Below, piece by piece: positions 1 through 9,885 of a DNA stretch of 64,000 nucleotides. The first letter of the stretch is position 1. Every line of letters starts with the position of its first letter. The stretch is from Aegilops tauschii subsp. strangulata (lineage: Eukaryota; Streptophyta; Magnoliopsida; Poales; Poaceae): contig NC_053035.3 of the NCBI RefSeq assembly GCF_002575655.3, forward strand, positions 377,619,792 through 377,683,791. The letters are read 5' to 3'. The notes beneath the pieces were generated by a model. That model saw only the letters and a list, made by a program, of their open reading frames with translations, did not search any database and was not told where the DNA came from. A program made the translations under genes and the position numbers.

Positions 1-81
1 CTTAATGGATCATAGCTGATTGCAGAATGTCAATCAGAAATTTAGGGATTACAAAGAGAGAAACAAAGTCTGACTGTAAAC

Positions 82-264
82 CTAGAGCTCTTTAGCACAT
101 GTATGAGCAGCAAAATTTGCTTCTCGTCCCGTCCAACTCAGATCAAAACCCTGAAAATGTTGGAGATAAGTAGGCATCTCCAAGATAATGCGATGCACCA
201 TCAGCTGATTCAGAAGGCCCCGTCCTCTTGCTATCAGCAGCTTTAGAGGTTCCTTCCGTGTCAT
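82..264 (-). pseudogene. C-terminal remnant of an RNase H-like (RVT_3) protein
   Basis: The minus-strand reading frame ends in a short conserved block with the pattern W-x-GREANFAAHTCAKEL, followed by a stop. This matches the C-terminal end of plant RNase H-like domains (RVT_3 type), which are scattered through Triticeae genomes as parts of LINE-like or domesticated retroelement ORFs. Only about 60 residues are in frame and the catalytic acidic residues of a full RNase H fold are not visible, so this is a fragment. An overlapping minus frame (143-403) is also open and reads as a Lys/Thr/Ser-rich low-complexity segment; it may be the upstream part after a frameshift. Moderate confidence in the family, low confidence in function. 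Confidence 0.4.
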
Positions 265-616
265 CAGCAGTAGTTTCTACCGTCTGCATTTTTCCTGTCC
301 TCCCAGCTTTCTTTTTGTCCGGTGAAGGTGTTGCTGCCGCCGCATTTGCACTTCTCTCCACCAGCAGTGCATCCTGGCTTCTGTTAAAGAAAAATGACGT
401 CACCGGCCAGTTTTGATTGCTTCTGTATCCGGCTTTGGTTTAAAGGTTCATTGTAAAAGGTGCAGCCGTTAAAGAAGAAATGTAGACAGAGTATATAGTT
501 TCTGGGTTGTTTTTCCACTTGTGCTCTTACAAATGATTATCCTCATCCCAAAGTCAGTCAGTCACGTTTTATTTCTCCAGCCACCCAACTTACGTTTGGA
601 ATGTCTTCTTACCAAA
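265..616. other. No recognisable gene
   Basis: Ordinary-complexity sequence between the RNase H-like remnant and the Stowaway element. I see no supported coding, RNA or repeat feature apart from the overlapping open minus frame mentioned for the neighbour. Confidence 0.5.
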
Positions 617-618
617 TA

Positions 619-731
619 CTTCCTCCGTCCGGAAATACTTGTCGGAGAAATGGATGAAAATGGGTGTATCTAAAACTAAATTGCGTCTAGATACGTTCAT
701 TCCTCCAACAAGTATTTTCGGACGGAGGGAG
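619..731. mobile_element. Stowaway MITE (Tc1/mariner type)
   Basis: A 113-bp element with terminal inverted repeats beginning CTTCCTCCGTCCGGAAATAC and ending in the inverse (…TATTTTCGGACGGAGGGAG). It is flanked on both sides by the dinucleotide TA (617-618 and 732-733), the target duplication of Stowaway elements. It is non-coding and almost fully foldable. The CTCCCTCCGT terminus is the hallmark of grass Stowaway families. One mismatch at the left tip (CTTCCTCC against CTCCCTCC) shows slight ageing. Confidence 0.93.
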
Positions 732-733
732 TA

Positions 734-1110
734 TAATATGTCTAGCAGGTCAACTGTTCAATTTACTTATGGTCTTAAGAAAAAAAATTCAACTACCCTA
801 GCAACATATTGGCTTTGCAGTAGTATCAGGAATTCAAGATACATGAAGACACAACAGGAAAAAAGGTACACTGAGAAGATAGTCACATTTATGAAACATC
901 TTTCGTCGTGAATCTACGGAGGGATCAGTGTCAGCACTTGCTTGAGATCTCATCGCTGCGGCGCTCGGCACATGGCTTCCAAGACGTGGATTCTCCATAG
1001 AGAGTTGCTTACCTGATCGGTGACAACACCAAGCCAAGCCAATCAAACGAACGTTAAAACTAATTTCCGCACAAACATTCCCCTATATGCACGCTGAGCT
1101 CACCATCACA
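734..1110. other. No recognisable gene
   Basis: Non-repetitive sequence with no supported feature. Short open frames here are not backed by any recognisable motif. Confidence 0.4.
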
Positions 1111-1165
1111 TTACCCCGGGGCACTGGAGCCGAATCCCATCTTTGCGGCAGAGGTAAGGCTCGTT

Positions 1166-1624
1166 TTACGGTCCAATAAAACCACGAATTTCAGTAAGCA
1201 TGAGGGATCCCGACGAGATGCAACGTAGATCGATGGGACAAGGACTCGCGAGGTGCGACCAGACGGAAGGGGCGGACATGAGCACGTCGAGGAGGAGGCA
1301 GGTGAGGACGGCCAGCAGGATCCAGTAGGAGGCCAGGGCCGATGGCGACCGGGGGTCCTCGAGCGTGATGGGGGCGTGGACGGGGACAGGAAGTGGGTAC
1401 CTCTGGTGGAGCGGAGGGGACGAGCGCAGCAAGCCGTCCTTGCCGCCATCGCCGCCGCCCCGTGGGGAGGCGAGGAAGGGAGAGGAGGCGAAGGCGGCCT
1501 TCGTGTCACGCTTCGTGGGCGAGCCCGAGCCGCCACCGCCATCCTGGCGTGCCGCAGCTCGAATGTAGATGCTGGAGTAGGGTGAGCATACGCAGCTAGG
1601 GAGGGAAACATTATATAGTACCAC
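1166..1624 (-). CDS. Doubtful small ORF with one membrane segment
   Basis: This minus-strand frame encodes a Ser/Pro/Gly-rich stretch followed by one strongly hydrophobic segment (ASYWILLAVLTCLLLDVLM), compatible with a single membrane helix. A TATA-like motif (ACTATATAATG on the minus strand, near 1610-1622) lies just upstream of the GC-rich part. A second minus frame (1111-1692) is also open across the same DNA, as is common in GC-rich grass sequence, and I recognise neither protein. The ATG at 1622-1624 overlaps the TATA-like motif, so it is probably not the real start. A small unknown protein gene, a truncated exon or chance openness are all possible. Confidence 0.22.
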   Translation of the reverse strand: MVLYNVSLPSCVCSPYSSIYIRAAARQDGGGGSGSPTKRDTKAAFASSPFLASPRGGGDGGKDGLLRSSPPLHQRYPLPVPVHAPITLEDPRSPSALASYWILLAVLTCLLLDVLMSAPSVWSHLASPCPIDLRCISSGSLMLTEIRGFIGP

Positions 1625-1692
1625 TGGGCATAAGGAAGGTTTGTGATTTTGCCAGCCATGAATGAATAATACGCCATGATTGTGAGATTCAA

Positions 1693-2230
1693 GGAGGGCA
1701 GAGCAGTTTCCAGTAGAGGAGGGCCATGATTGCTAGCTTGAAGGAGAGAAGAGCGGTTTCAAGCAGGCGAGTCGTCCTGAATCTGGCACGCGCTGGATTG
1801 GATTGCCCCGACCCCGGATTCTGCTCCTCGGTCGCTGGGATCAACCGGATGGACTCGATTCCATCCCTCACCCCATCTTCAATGGATGGAACCGACTGCT
1901 CCTCTCCTCCGGTCGCTGGGATCGACCGGCGGCCTCGTTCCCCTCAGGCTCGATCGGATCGGGATTGGACGAGTAGATAAACAGGACTGGATTCGCGAGC
2001 GGATGGACCGGTCGCTCGTAGGCCCAATTCGGCTGCCGGCTGGCCGAGGGCCAATGCACCAGAAGCGACCTTTCGGCCTGTGGAGCAGCAGCCCAGAGGA
2101 CAGCTGGGCCAGATTAGCCACACTACGAAACAGATTGCTTTTCACATTAAATCTAACGGCCAAGAACTCTCAGATCAATAAAACGGACGGCCCAAAACAC
2201 AAATCGCTGTGAGGGCAGGGATTATGTGCG
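1693..2230. other. GC-rich spacer with short internal duplications
   Basis: No gene is supported. Two diverged short duplications are visible: a GGTCGCTGGGATC-A/G-ACCGG motif near 1829 and again near 1911, and a 'GAGCRGTTTC…' block near 1701 and 1750. Open frames in several phases reflect base composition. Confidence 0.4.
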
Positions 2231-3277
2231 GTTATACTGTCCTTAATATTGAAGCAAGTCTTAAGTGGTTACTACGCTCACTTCTTAAGACTTGGGGGCT
2301 ACAAGTGATAGGCATATAAGGGAGCCGGCTGAAGGTCGGATGAATATTTCAAAGACCAATATTCTTTAAGCACTAGGAGCTGAGTCAAATGAATTATTCT
2401 TCACAATTTTTTCTGTGAGAAACCAACGTCAGCAAATTGAGTACGAAACTGGCCTATTGACCCGGATTTTCTAGAAGAAGAAAATGACAAGGACTTAAGG
2501 ATGACCAAGTGCCGGCTTATAAGAATATTTAACCCGGAGCACAACCTGTTAAATTCGTTCTTGTTGTTTTGTTTACAGGATCAGTTTAACATGGATAAAT
2601 CCAAATTAAACTGGGGGCTAATGTCGGGGATATACCCCATGGTATGACCCGGCTGGGACTTGGTGTTTCATTGGTGATCCGGCAGAGGTTAAGCCGGCAG
2701 ATTGTAAGCCGGCGGACAGTTATAAGCCAGATTATAAGCCGACAGATTGTAAGCCAGATGGTAAGTCAGATTGTAAGCCAGATGGTAAGCCATATTGTAA
2801 GCCAGATGATAAGCCGGCAGATAGTCATAACCCGGCAGACAGAGTCGCCTGGGGTTAATAAGCCCAAAACGTTAAGAAGCCCAAGACATTAAGAAGCCCA
2901 TGGAGAGAAGCCCATGATGAGAAGTCAGAATACTTTTAAGTCTTAATCTGAGGTGGACTCTACATGTAACCCGCCCCTTCAACTTATATAAGGAGGGGCA
3001 GGGCACCCCAAGAGGGAGAGGTTGAATAATCTTAAGGCTAGACACAACTAGGAGGGCCGGTTTACGGCGACTCCCTCGTGATGATTATGAGACCTAGCCA
3101 CAAACAACATGTAGGGTTATTACCGGATGATGTTTTCCGGGGCCCGAAGCTGTCTAAACCCTTGTCTTGCGTTGCGTCCCTCGATTCCGATCAACCCCTC
3201 TCAAGCTATCACATAGATGCGTTGGCCTCACGACTAAGTCCTCACACTAGGACATCTGCCGTGACAATTCCACGACA
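2231..3277 (+). mobile_element. 3' end of a Gypsy-type LTR retrotransposon (internal tail plus 3' LTR)
   Basis: The internal tail ends in a polypurine-type tract (CTGGGGGCTAA, 2611-2621) immediately before an LTR-like sequence that starts TGTCGGGGATATACC (2622) and ends CCACGACA (3277), so the LTR has canonical TG…CA ends. The tract just before the LTR marks this as the 3' LTR of a plus-oriented element. No gag or pol sequence is recognisable upstream, so the 5' part has been lost by deletion. To the right the sequence enters Copia integrase coding sequence without a gap, which suggests the Gypsy element inserted in the Copia element before the deletion. Family name not assigned. Confidence 0.6.
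2686..2835 (+). repeat. Minisatellite of about 15 bp inside the Gypsy LTR
   Basis: About ten imperfect tandem copies of a unit close to TAAGCCGGCAGATTG / TAAGCCAGATGG. Because the unit is near a multiple of three, it creates a spurious repetitive open frame rich in VSQI/VSRQ. I treat it as LTR-internal repeat, not coding sequence. Confidence 0.8.
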
Positions 3278-5596
3278 GGTATCGTTATTTTCTGACCTTC
3301 ACAGATGATTTGAGCAGATATGGGTATATCTACTTGATGAAACATAAGTCTGAAACATTTGAAAAGTTCAAAAAATTTCAGAGTGAAGTGGAAAATCATC
3401 GTAACAAGAAAATAAAGTTTCTACGATCTGATCGCGGAGACGAATATTTGAGTTACGAGTTTGCTCTTCATTTGAAACGATGTGGAACAGTTTCGCAACT
3501 CACGCCACCTGGAACAACACAGCGTAATGGTGTGTCCGAATGTCATAACCGTACTTTATTAGATAGAGTGCGATCTATGATGTCTCTTATCGATTTATCA
3601 CTATCATTTTGGGGTTATGCATTAGAGACAGCTGCATTCACGTTAAATAGGGCACCATCTAAATCCGTTGAGATGACACCATATGAACTATGGTTTGGCA
3701 AGAAACCTAAGCTGTCGTTTCTTAAAGTTTAGGGCTGTGATGCTTATGTGAAAAAGTTTTAACCTGATAAGCTCGAACCCAAATCGGAGAAATGCGTCTT
3801 CATAGGATACCCAAAGGAGACTGTTGGGTACACCTTCTATCATAGATCCGAAGGCAAGATCTTTGTTACTAAGAATGGATCCTTTCTAGAGAAGGAGTTT
3901 CCCTCGAAAGAAGTGAGTGAGGGGAAAGTAGAACTTGATGAGGTAATTGTACCCTCGAATTGGAAAGTAGCTCATCACAGAAATCAGTTCCAGCGATGCC
4001 TACACCAATTAGTGAGGAAATTAATGATGATGATCATGAAACTTCAGATCAAGTTACTACCGAACCTCGTAGGTCAACCAGAGTACGATCCGCACCAGAG
4101 TGGTACGGTAATCCTGTTCTGGAAGTCATGTTACTAGACCATGATGAACCTATGAACTATGAGAAAGCGATGATGAGCCCAGATTCCGACAGATGGCTTG
4201 AGGCCATGAAATCTAAGATAGAATCCATGTATGAGAACAAAGTGTGTACTTTGGTGGACTTGCCCAATGATCGGCAAGCCATTGAGAATAAATGGATCTT
4301 CAAGAGGAAGATGGGCGCTGATAGTAGTGTTACTATCTACAAAGCTTGACTTGTCGAAAAGGGTTTTTGACAAGTTCAAGATGTTGACTACGATGAGATT
4401 TTCTTACTCGTATCGATGCTTAAAGTCTGTCTAAATCATGTTAGAAATTGCCACATCTCATGAAATCTGGCAAATGGATGTCAAAACTACATTCCTTAAT
4501 GGATTTCTTAAAGAAGAGTTGTATATGATGCAACAAGAAGGTTTTGTCAATCCTAAAGGTGCTAACAAAGTGTGCAAGCTCCAGCGACCCATCTATGGAC
4601 TGGTGCAAGCATCTCGGAGTTGGAATATACGCTTTGATAAGGTGATCAAAGCATATAGTTTTATACAGACTTGCGGTGAAGCCTGTATTTACAAGAAAGT
4701 GAGTGGGAGCACTACAACATTTCTGATAAGTATATGTGAATGACATATTGTTGATCGGAAATAATGTAGAATTTTTCTGGAAAGCATAAAGGAGTGTTTG
4801 AAAGGAGTTTTTCAAAGAAAGACCTCGGTGAAGCTGCTTATATATTGAGCATCAAGATCTATAGAGATAGAACAAGACGCTTGATAAGTTTTTCTTTTCA
4901 ATGAGTACATACCTTGACAAGATTTTGAAGTAGTTTAAAATGGAATAGTTAAAGAAGGAGTTCTTGCCTGTGTTGCAAGGTGTGAAGTTGAGTAAAGACT
5001 CAATAGAAAGAGAATGAAAATTCATTCCCTATGCCTCAGTCATAGGTTCTATGAAGTATGTTATGTTGTGTACAAGACCTATTGTGAACCTCACCATGAG
5101 TTTGGCAAGAGGGTACAATAGTGATCCAGGAGTGGATCACTTGACAGCGGTCAAAATTATCCTTAGAAGACTAAGGAGATATTTCTCGGTTATGGAGGTG
5201 ATAAAGAGTTCGTCGTAAAGAGTTACGCTGATGCAAGCTTTTACACCGATCCGAATGACTCTGAGTCTCAATCTGGATACATATTGAAAGTGGGAGCAAT
5301 TAGCTAGAGTAGCTCCATGCAGAGCATTGTAGACATAGAAAATTTGCAAAATACATACGGCTCTGAATGTGACAAACCCATTGACTAAGCTTCTCTCACA
5401 AGTAAAACATGATCACACCTTAGTACTCTTTGGGTGTTAATCACATAGCGATGTGAACTATATTATTGACTCTAGTAAAACCCTTTGGGTATTAGTCACA
5501 TGGCGATGTGAACTAATCACATGGTAATGTAAACTATTGGTGTTAAATCATATGGCGATGTGAACTAGATTATTGTCTCTAGTGCAAGTGGGAGAC
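3278..5596 (+). pseudogene. Decayed Copia polyprotein (Angela/BARE/WIS type), integrase to RNase H
   Basis: The sequence begins inside the integrase core (TFTDDLSRYGYIYLMKHKSE…), continues through the SDRGDEY and TPPGTTQRNGVSE motifs of Copia integrase and the linker ending VKK, then the reverse transcriptase (WIFKRKMGADSSV, QMDVKTTFLNGFLKEELYM, IYGLVQASRSWN) and an eroded RNase H region. Gag, protease, the integrase N-terminus and the 5' LTR are missing. In-frame stops and frameshifts are frequent: a TGG-to-TAG type stop at 3730-3732, a probable CGA-to-TGA stop near 4347-4349, a shift into the 4438-4743 frame, a change near the YVDD region (about 4735), and many stops after 5000. The family is recognised from its integrase/RT sequence and its LTR. 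It is inactive. Confidence 0.9.
5428..5578 (+). repeat. Short tandem repeats before the Copia polypurine tract
   Basis: Four diverged copies of a TTAATCACATAGCGATGTGA-like unit followed by AACTA lie between the RNase H remnant and the polypurine-type stretch GTGGGAGAC (5588-5596). This repeated segment before the 3' LTR is typical of Angela-like elements. Confidence 0.75.
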
Positions 5597-7767
5597 TGAA
5601 GGAAATATGCCCTAGAGCCAATAATAAAGTTGTTATTTATATTTCCTTATATCATGATAAATGTTTATTATTCATGCTATAATTGTATTAACCGGAAACT
5701 TAGTACATGTGTGAATACATAGACAAAACAGAGTGTCCCTAGTATGTCCATCACATCATTCTCTAATGATGTGATGGACAAGACCCATCCGTTAGCCTAG
5801 CACTATGATCGTTTAGTTTATTGCTATTGCTTTCTTCATGACTTATACATGTTCCTATGACTATGAGATTATGCAACTCCCGAATACCGGAGGAACACTT
5901 AGTGTGCTATCAAACGTCACAACGTAACTGGGTGATTATAAAGATGATCTACAGGTGTCTCCGATGGTGTTTGTTGAGTTGGCATAGATCAAGATTAGGA
6001 TTTGTCGCTCCGATTGACGGAGAGGTATCTCTGGGCCCTCTCGGTAATGCATATCACTATAAGCCTTGCAAGCCATGTGACTAATGATTTAGTTGCTGGA
6101 TGATGCATTACGGAACGAGTAAAGAGACTTGCCGGTAACGAGATTAAACTAGGTATGGCGATACCAACGATCGAATCTCGGGCAAGTAACATATCGATGA
6201 CAAAGGGAACAACGTATGTTGTTATGCGGTTTGACCGATAAAGATCTTCGTAGAATATGTAGGAGCCAAGATGAGCATCCAGGTTCCGCTATTGGTTATT
6301 GACCGGAGATGTGTCTCGGTCATGTCTACATAGTTCTCAAAACCGTATGGTCCGCACGCTCAACGTTCGATTACTATTTGTATTATGAATTATGTGATTT
6401 GATGTACCGAAGGTTGTTCGAAGTCCCGGATGAGATCACGAACATGACGAAGAGTCTCGAAATGGCCGAGAGGTAAAGACGAAGGCTATATTCGGACATC
6501 GGAAAGGTTTCGAGTGATTCGGGTATTTTTTGGAGTACCAGAGAGTTACGGGAATTCGCCGGGGGAAGTAGTGGGCCTTAATGGACCATACGGGAAAGGA
6601 GAGAAGGGCATCAAGGGGTGGCCGCCCCCCCCCCATGGCAAGTACGAATTTGACTAGGGAGGGGGCGGCGCCCCCCTCTCTTTCCTTCTTCCTCTCCTAC
6701 TGTCGGTGTCAAAACCGGCGGATCTCAGGTAGGGGGTCCTGAGCTGTGCGTCTAAGGTCGATGGTAACAGGAGACGGGGGACACGATGTTTACCCAGGTT
6801 CGGGCTCTCTCTATGGAGGTAATACCCTACTTCCTGCTTGATTGATCTTATGAATATGAGTATTACAAGAGTTGATCTACCACGAGATTGTAATGGCTAA
6901 AACCCTAAAAGTCTAGCCTGTATGATTATGATTATGATTGCCTCTACGGACTAAACCGTCCGGTTTATATAGACACCGAAGGGGGCTAGGGTTGTACAAA
7001 GTCGGTTACAGAGAAAGGAATCTTCATATCCAAACGCCAGCCTTGCCATGCACGCCAAGGATAGTCCCATCTGGACACGGGAGAGAGTCTTCTGTCTTGT
7101 ATCTTCATAGCCCATCAGTCCGACCCACGTCACATAGGCCGGACGCTCGAGGACCCCTTAATCCAGGACTCCCTCACCTACTCCTTCCCTCTCTCCCCTA
7201 CTGGAAAAGCAAGGGGACTCCAACTAGGATTTCCTACCTCACATAGGCCCGAGGACTCCCACGTCACATAGGGGGAATCCTGGTTGGACTCCCCCTATAG
7301 GCGCGCCCCTCCTAGGCCGGCCTCCTCCTCCTCCCTCCTTTATATATGTAGACAAGGGGGCACCCAAAGACACAACAGACAGTCTCTTAGCCATGTGCGG
7401 TGCCCCTCCACAGTTTTACACCTCGGTCATATCGTCGTAGCGCTTAGGCGAAGCCCTGCGCCGGTAACTTCATCATCACCGTCACAATGTCGTCGTGCTG
7501 ACGGAACTCTCCCTCGGCCTCAGCTGGATCTAGAGTTCGAGGGACGTCACCGAGCTGAACGTGTGCAGATCGCGGAGGTGTCGTGCGTTCGGTACTTGAT
7601 CGGTTGGATCGCGAAGACGTTCGACTACATCAACCGCGTTACTAAATGCTTCCTCTTTCGGTCTACGAGGGTACGTGGACACACTCTCCCCGCTCGTTGC
7701 TATGCTTCTCCTAGATAGATCTTGCGTGATCGTAGGCATTTTTTTTGAAATACTACGTTCCCCAACA
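5597..7767 (+). mobile_element. 3' LTR of the Angela-like Copia element, interrupted by a solo LTR
   Basis: The LTR begins TGAAGGAAATATGCCCTAGA (family consensus begins TGTTGGAAATATGCC) directly after the purine tract, and ends GAAATACTACGTTCCCCAACA at 7767. Subtracting the 476-bp inserted element and its 5-bp duplication leaves about 1,690 bp, the expected size for this family's LTR. A TATA-like TTTATATATG near 7338-7347 lies in the position of the LTR promoter. Sequence right of 7767 is Helitron helicase, so the element inserted in that gene. Confidence 0.9.
6701..7176. mobile_element. Solo LTR (476 bp) nested in the Copia LTR
   Basis: The element begins TGTCGGTGTCAAAACCGGCG and ends AATCCAGGACTCCCTCA. 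It is flanked by a perfect 5-bp target duplication CCTAC (6696-6700 and 7177-7181). It has no coding sequence, so it is a solo LTR or a very short LTR-only derivative. The TGTCGGTGTCAAAACCGGCG start is common among Triticeae Gypsy LTRs; I do not assign a family name. Confidence 0.9.
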
Positions 7768-8753
7768 GCTGACAATGGCTTCGCTCATCCTATGGGACAA
7801 GGCCAGCATGACGAAGAGGCAGGCGATTGAGGCACTGGACAATAGCATGCGCGACATCATGGGACGACGGGACCGATCTTTTGGGGAAAGACTGTCGTGT
7901 TCGGTGGGGACTTCAGGCAAGTGCTTCCAGTAGTCAGGAAAGGATCACGAGGTCAGATAATCGACGCGACCCTGCATAGCTCATACCTCTGGAATGGCGG
8001 CTCGTCACCAACATGAGGGCTCAAGACGACCGATGGTTTGCGGAATACCTATTGAGAGTAGGAAATGGCACCGAGGAAACTGACGAGGAAGGAAACATCC
8101 GGCTCCCCGAAGATATATGTGTGCCTTCGACAGGCGAGGCCGCAGACATAGAGAAGTTGATCGACCACGTGTTTCCTGCCCTAGACCACAATATGGTAAA
8201 TCCGAGTTACACGACGTCTCGAGCAATCCTATCCACCAAGAATGACAACGTCGATGTAATAAACATGCGTATGATAGAGCGTTTCCGGGGCGAGGAGAAG
8301 ATGAAAGAACATGCGGTGCCCCCATGTTTGGTTTTGGTAATTGATGACAATCTCTATGGACTAATGGTTGCCTTGAGTTATATTTGAAGGATTTGTCCAT
8401 AGGCATTTCTTGAAGTCCATGTGTTGGTTTCAAGGAGTTTATGTGGTGACCAAGGTGTTATTAAGGAATTATCCAAAGATTGGTCATGTGAGAGTTGAGC
8501 TTATTGCAAGCATGTCTTGAAGAAGAAGATTGTGTGATCATTCATGTATATCTTCAAGACATCATCCAAATGAAGAGAGTTGAAAAGGTTCAAGGTTGAT
8601 CAAGACTAAGTCAAGAGTGAATCAACTTGATCAACTCACAAAGCGTAGAAGATGTACCGAGAGGGATCAAGCGATCCCATGGTGTGGTAAGCATTGTCAA
8701 TTACGCTTTGTGTACTAACCCATGATCTTCGTGAGAGTTCTTTGTGGGGTTAG

Positions 8754-8935
8754 GTTGCGGTGTGCAAGTTCAAGTGAAGCATCATGAAGAGATCAAATGC
8801 TTGAAGCTTGCCGTCCATTGTGGTGACAATGGACTTGTGAAGATGTTGCGGTGTGCAAGTTCAAGTGAAGCATCATGAAGAGATCAAATGCTTGAAGCTT
8901 GCCGCCCATTGTGGTGACAATGGACTTGTGAAGAT
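8754..8935. repeat. 91-bp tandem duplication inside the 2.7 kb LTR
   Basis: Two adjacent copies (8754-8844 and 8845-8935) differ at very few positions (for example GCCGTCC against GCCGCCC). Each starts GTTGCGGTGTGCAAGTTCAA and ends GGACTTGTGAAGATG. A recent local duplication. Confidence 0.9.
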
Positions 8936-9552
8936 GTGCGGAAGAGTGGCTCACCCATAGTGGAGTATGGGGGAGCAATCAACTAGTCTTCATCGAGCCA
9001 ACACAACCAAGAAAGGTGGTCCAACTTGAGGGAGTCAAGATCGTCATCATCTAGCTCAAGTGGACCATGTGCAAGGCAAAGGTTTTCCCTTGATAGGTTT
9101 TCTATTTTACCGGTCTCATGATGGTAGTTGGGAGACCGGGTTATAGGATCGATTGCCGTACTATCAAGGGGGGCTCTCGATGAGTAGCTTGATCGTATCA
9201 TTCGTAGAGAGCTCAAACCATTGCATCCTTGCATCATCTTTGTTGGTTCTTGTTTGGTTCTTCTCTTTGTGAGTTTTGGAGCTTATGGTCATCTTGATGA
9301 CAAGCTCGAGTTCATCGAAAACGGAGTTCACTCGCATTTTCTATGATGTTTTCGATGTTGGAGGTTATGCCGGTTCTTCTCGGTTGGAGGTTTCACTCCT
9401 CTATTTGTTGGCATACCTCCCCTGCCTCTTCTTACTATCGGTTGGAGGTTGCCGGTTCTTCGCTATTTTGATGCTACTCGTCTTCCTCTATCCAACAAGC
9501 TTGAGTTTGCTCAATTCGGAGCTCATATGCAGAAGTTATGGCAGTTTTGGTT

Positions 9553-9885
9553 CCAGCGGTAGTACCGCGGGCCGGAGCGGTAGTACCGCTTGGGTGCTAC
9601 AAGCGGTAGTACCGCTGGTAGCCCCCAGCCGTAGTACCGCTGCGGTCTCGTTCTAGTACCGCCTCGATTCGAGGGGTCTTTTTCGTGTCGGGTTCTACGG
9701 TACTAGCCGCGGCAGTGGGGGCCGTAGTACCGCTCGTTTGCGGTAGTACCGCCCTGCCACCGCGGTAGTACCGCTCTGGGTCCAGCGGCAGTACCGCGAG
9801 GGGGAGCGGTAGTACCGCTTATAGGGGCAAGCGGTAGTACCGCTGGCCAAGCGGTAGTACCGCTGGCCAAGCGGTAGTACCGCTC
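9553..9885. repeat. Array of AGCGGTAGTACCGCT palindromic motifs
   Basis: About thirteen copies of a 15-mer with 7-nt perfect inverted arms around one central base (AGCGGTA-G-TACCGCT), spaced roughly 20-27 bp, with a 60-70 bp gap around 9665-9720. The last copies are separated by identical GGCCA spacers. Each copy is a potential hairpin or a symmetric protein-binding site. The downstream text includes TATATAAGG (about 9934-9942), so the array sits where an LTR promoter/enhancer would be. Confidence 0.85.

Noticed and set aside
2644..2892. Repetitive VSQM/ISRQ protein
   Set aside because: It is the translation of a 15-bp minisatellite inside an LTR.
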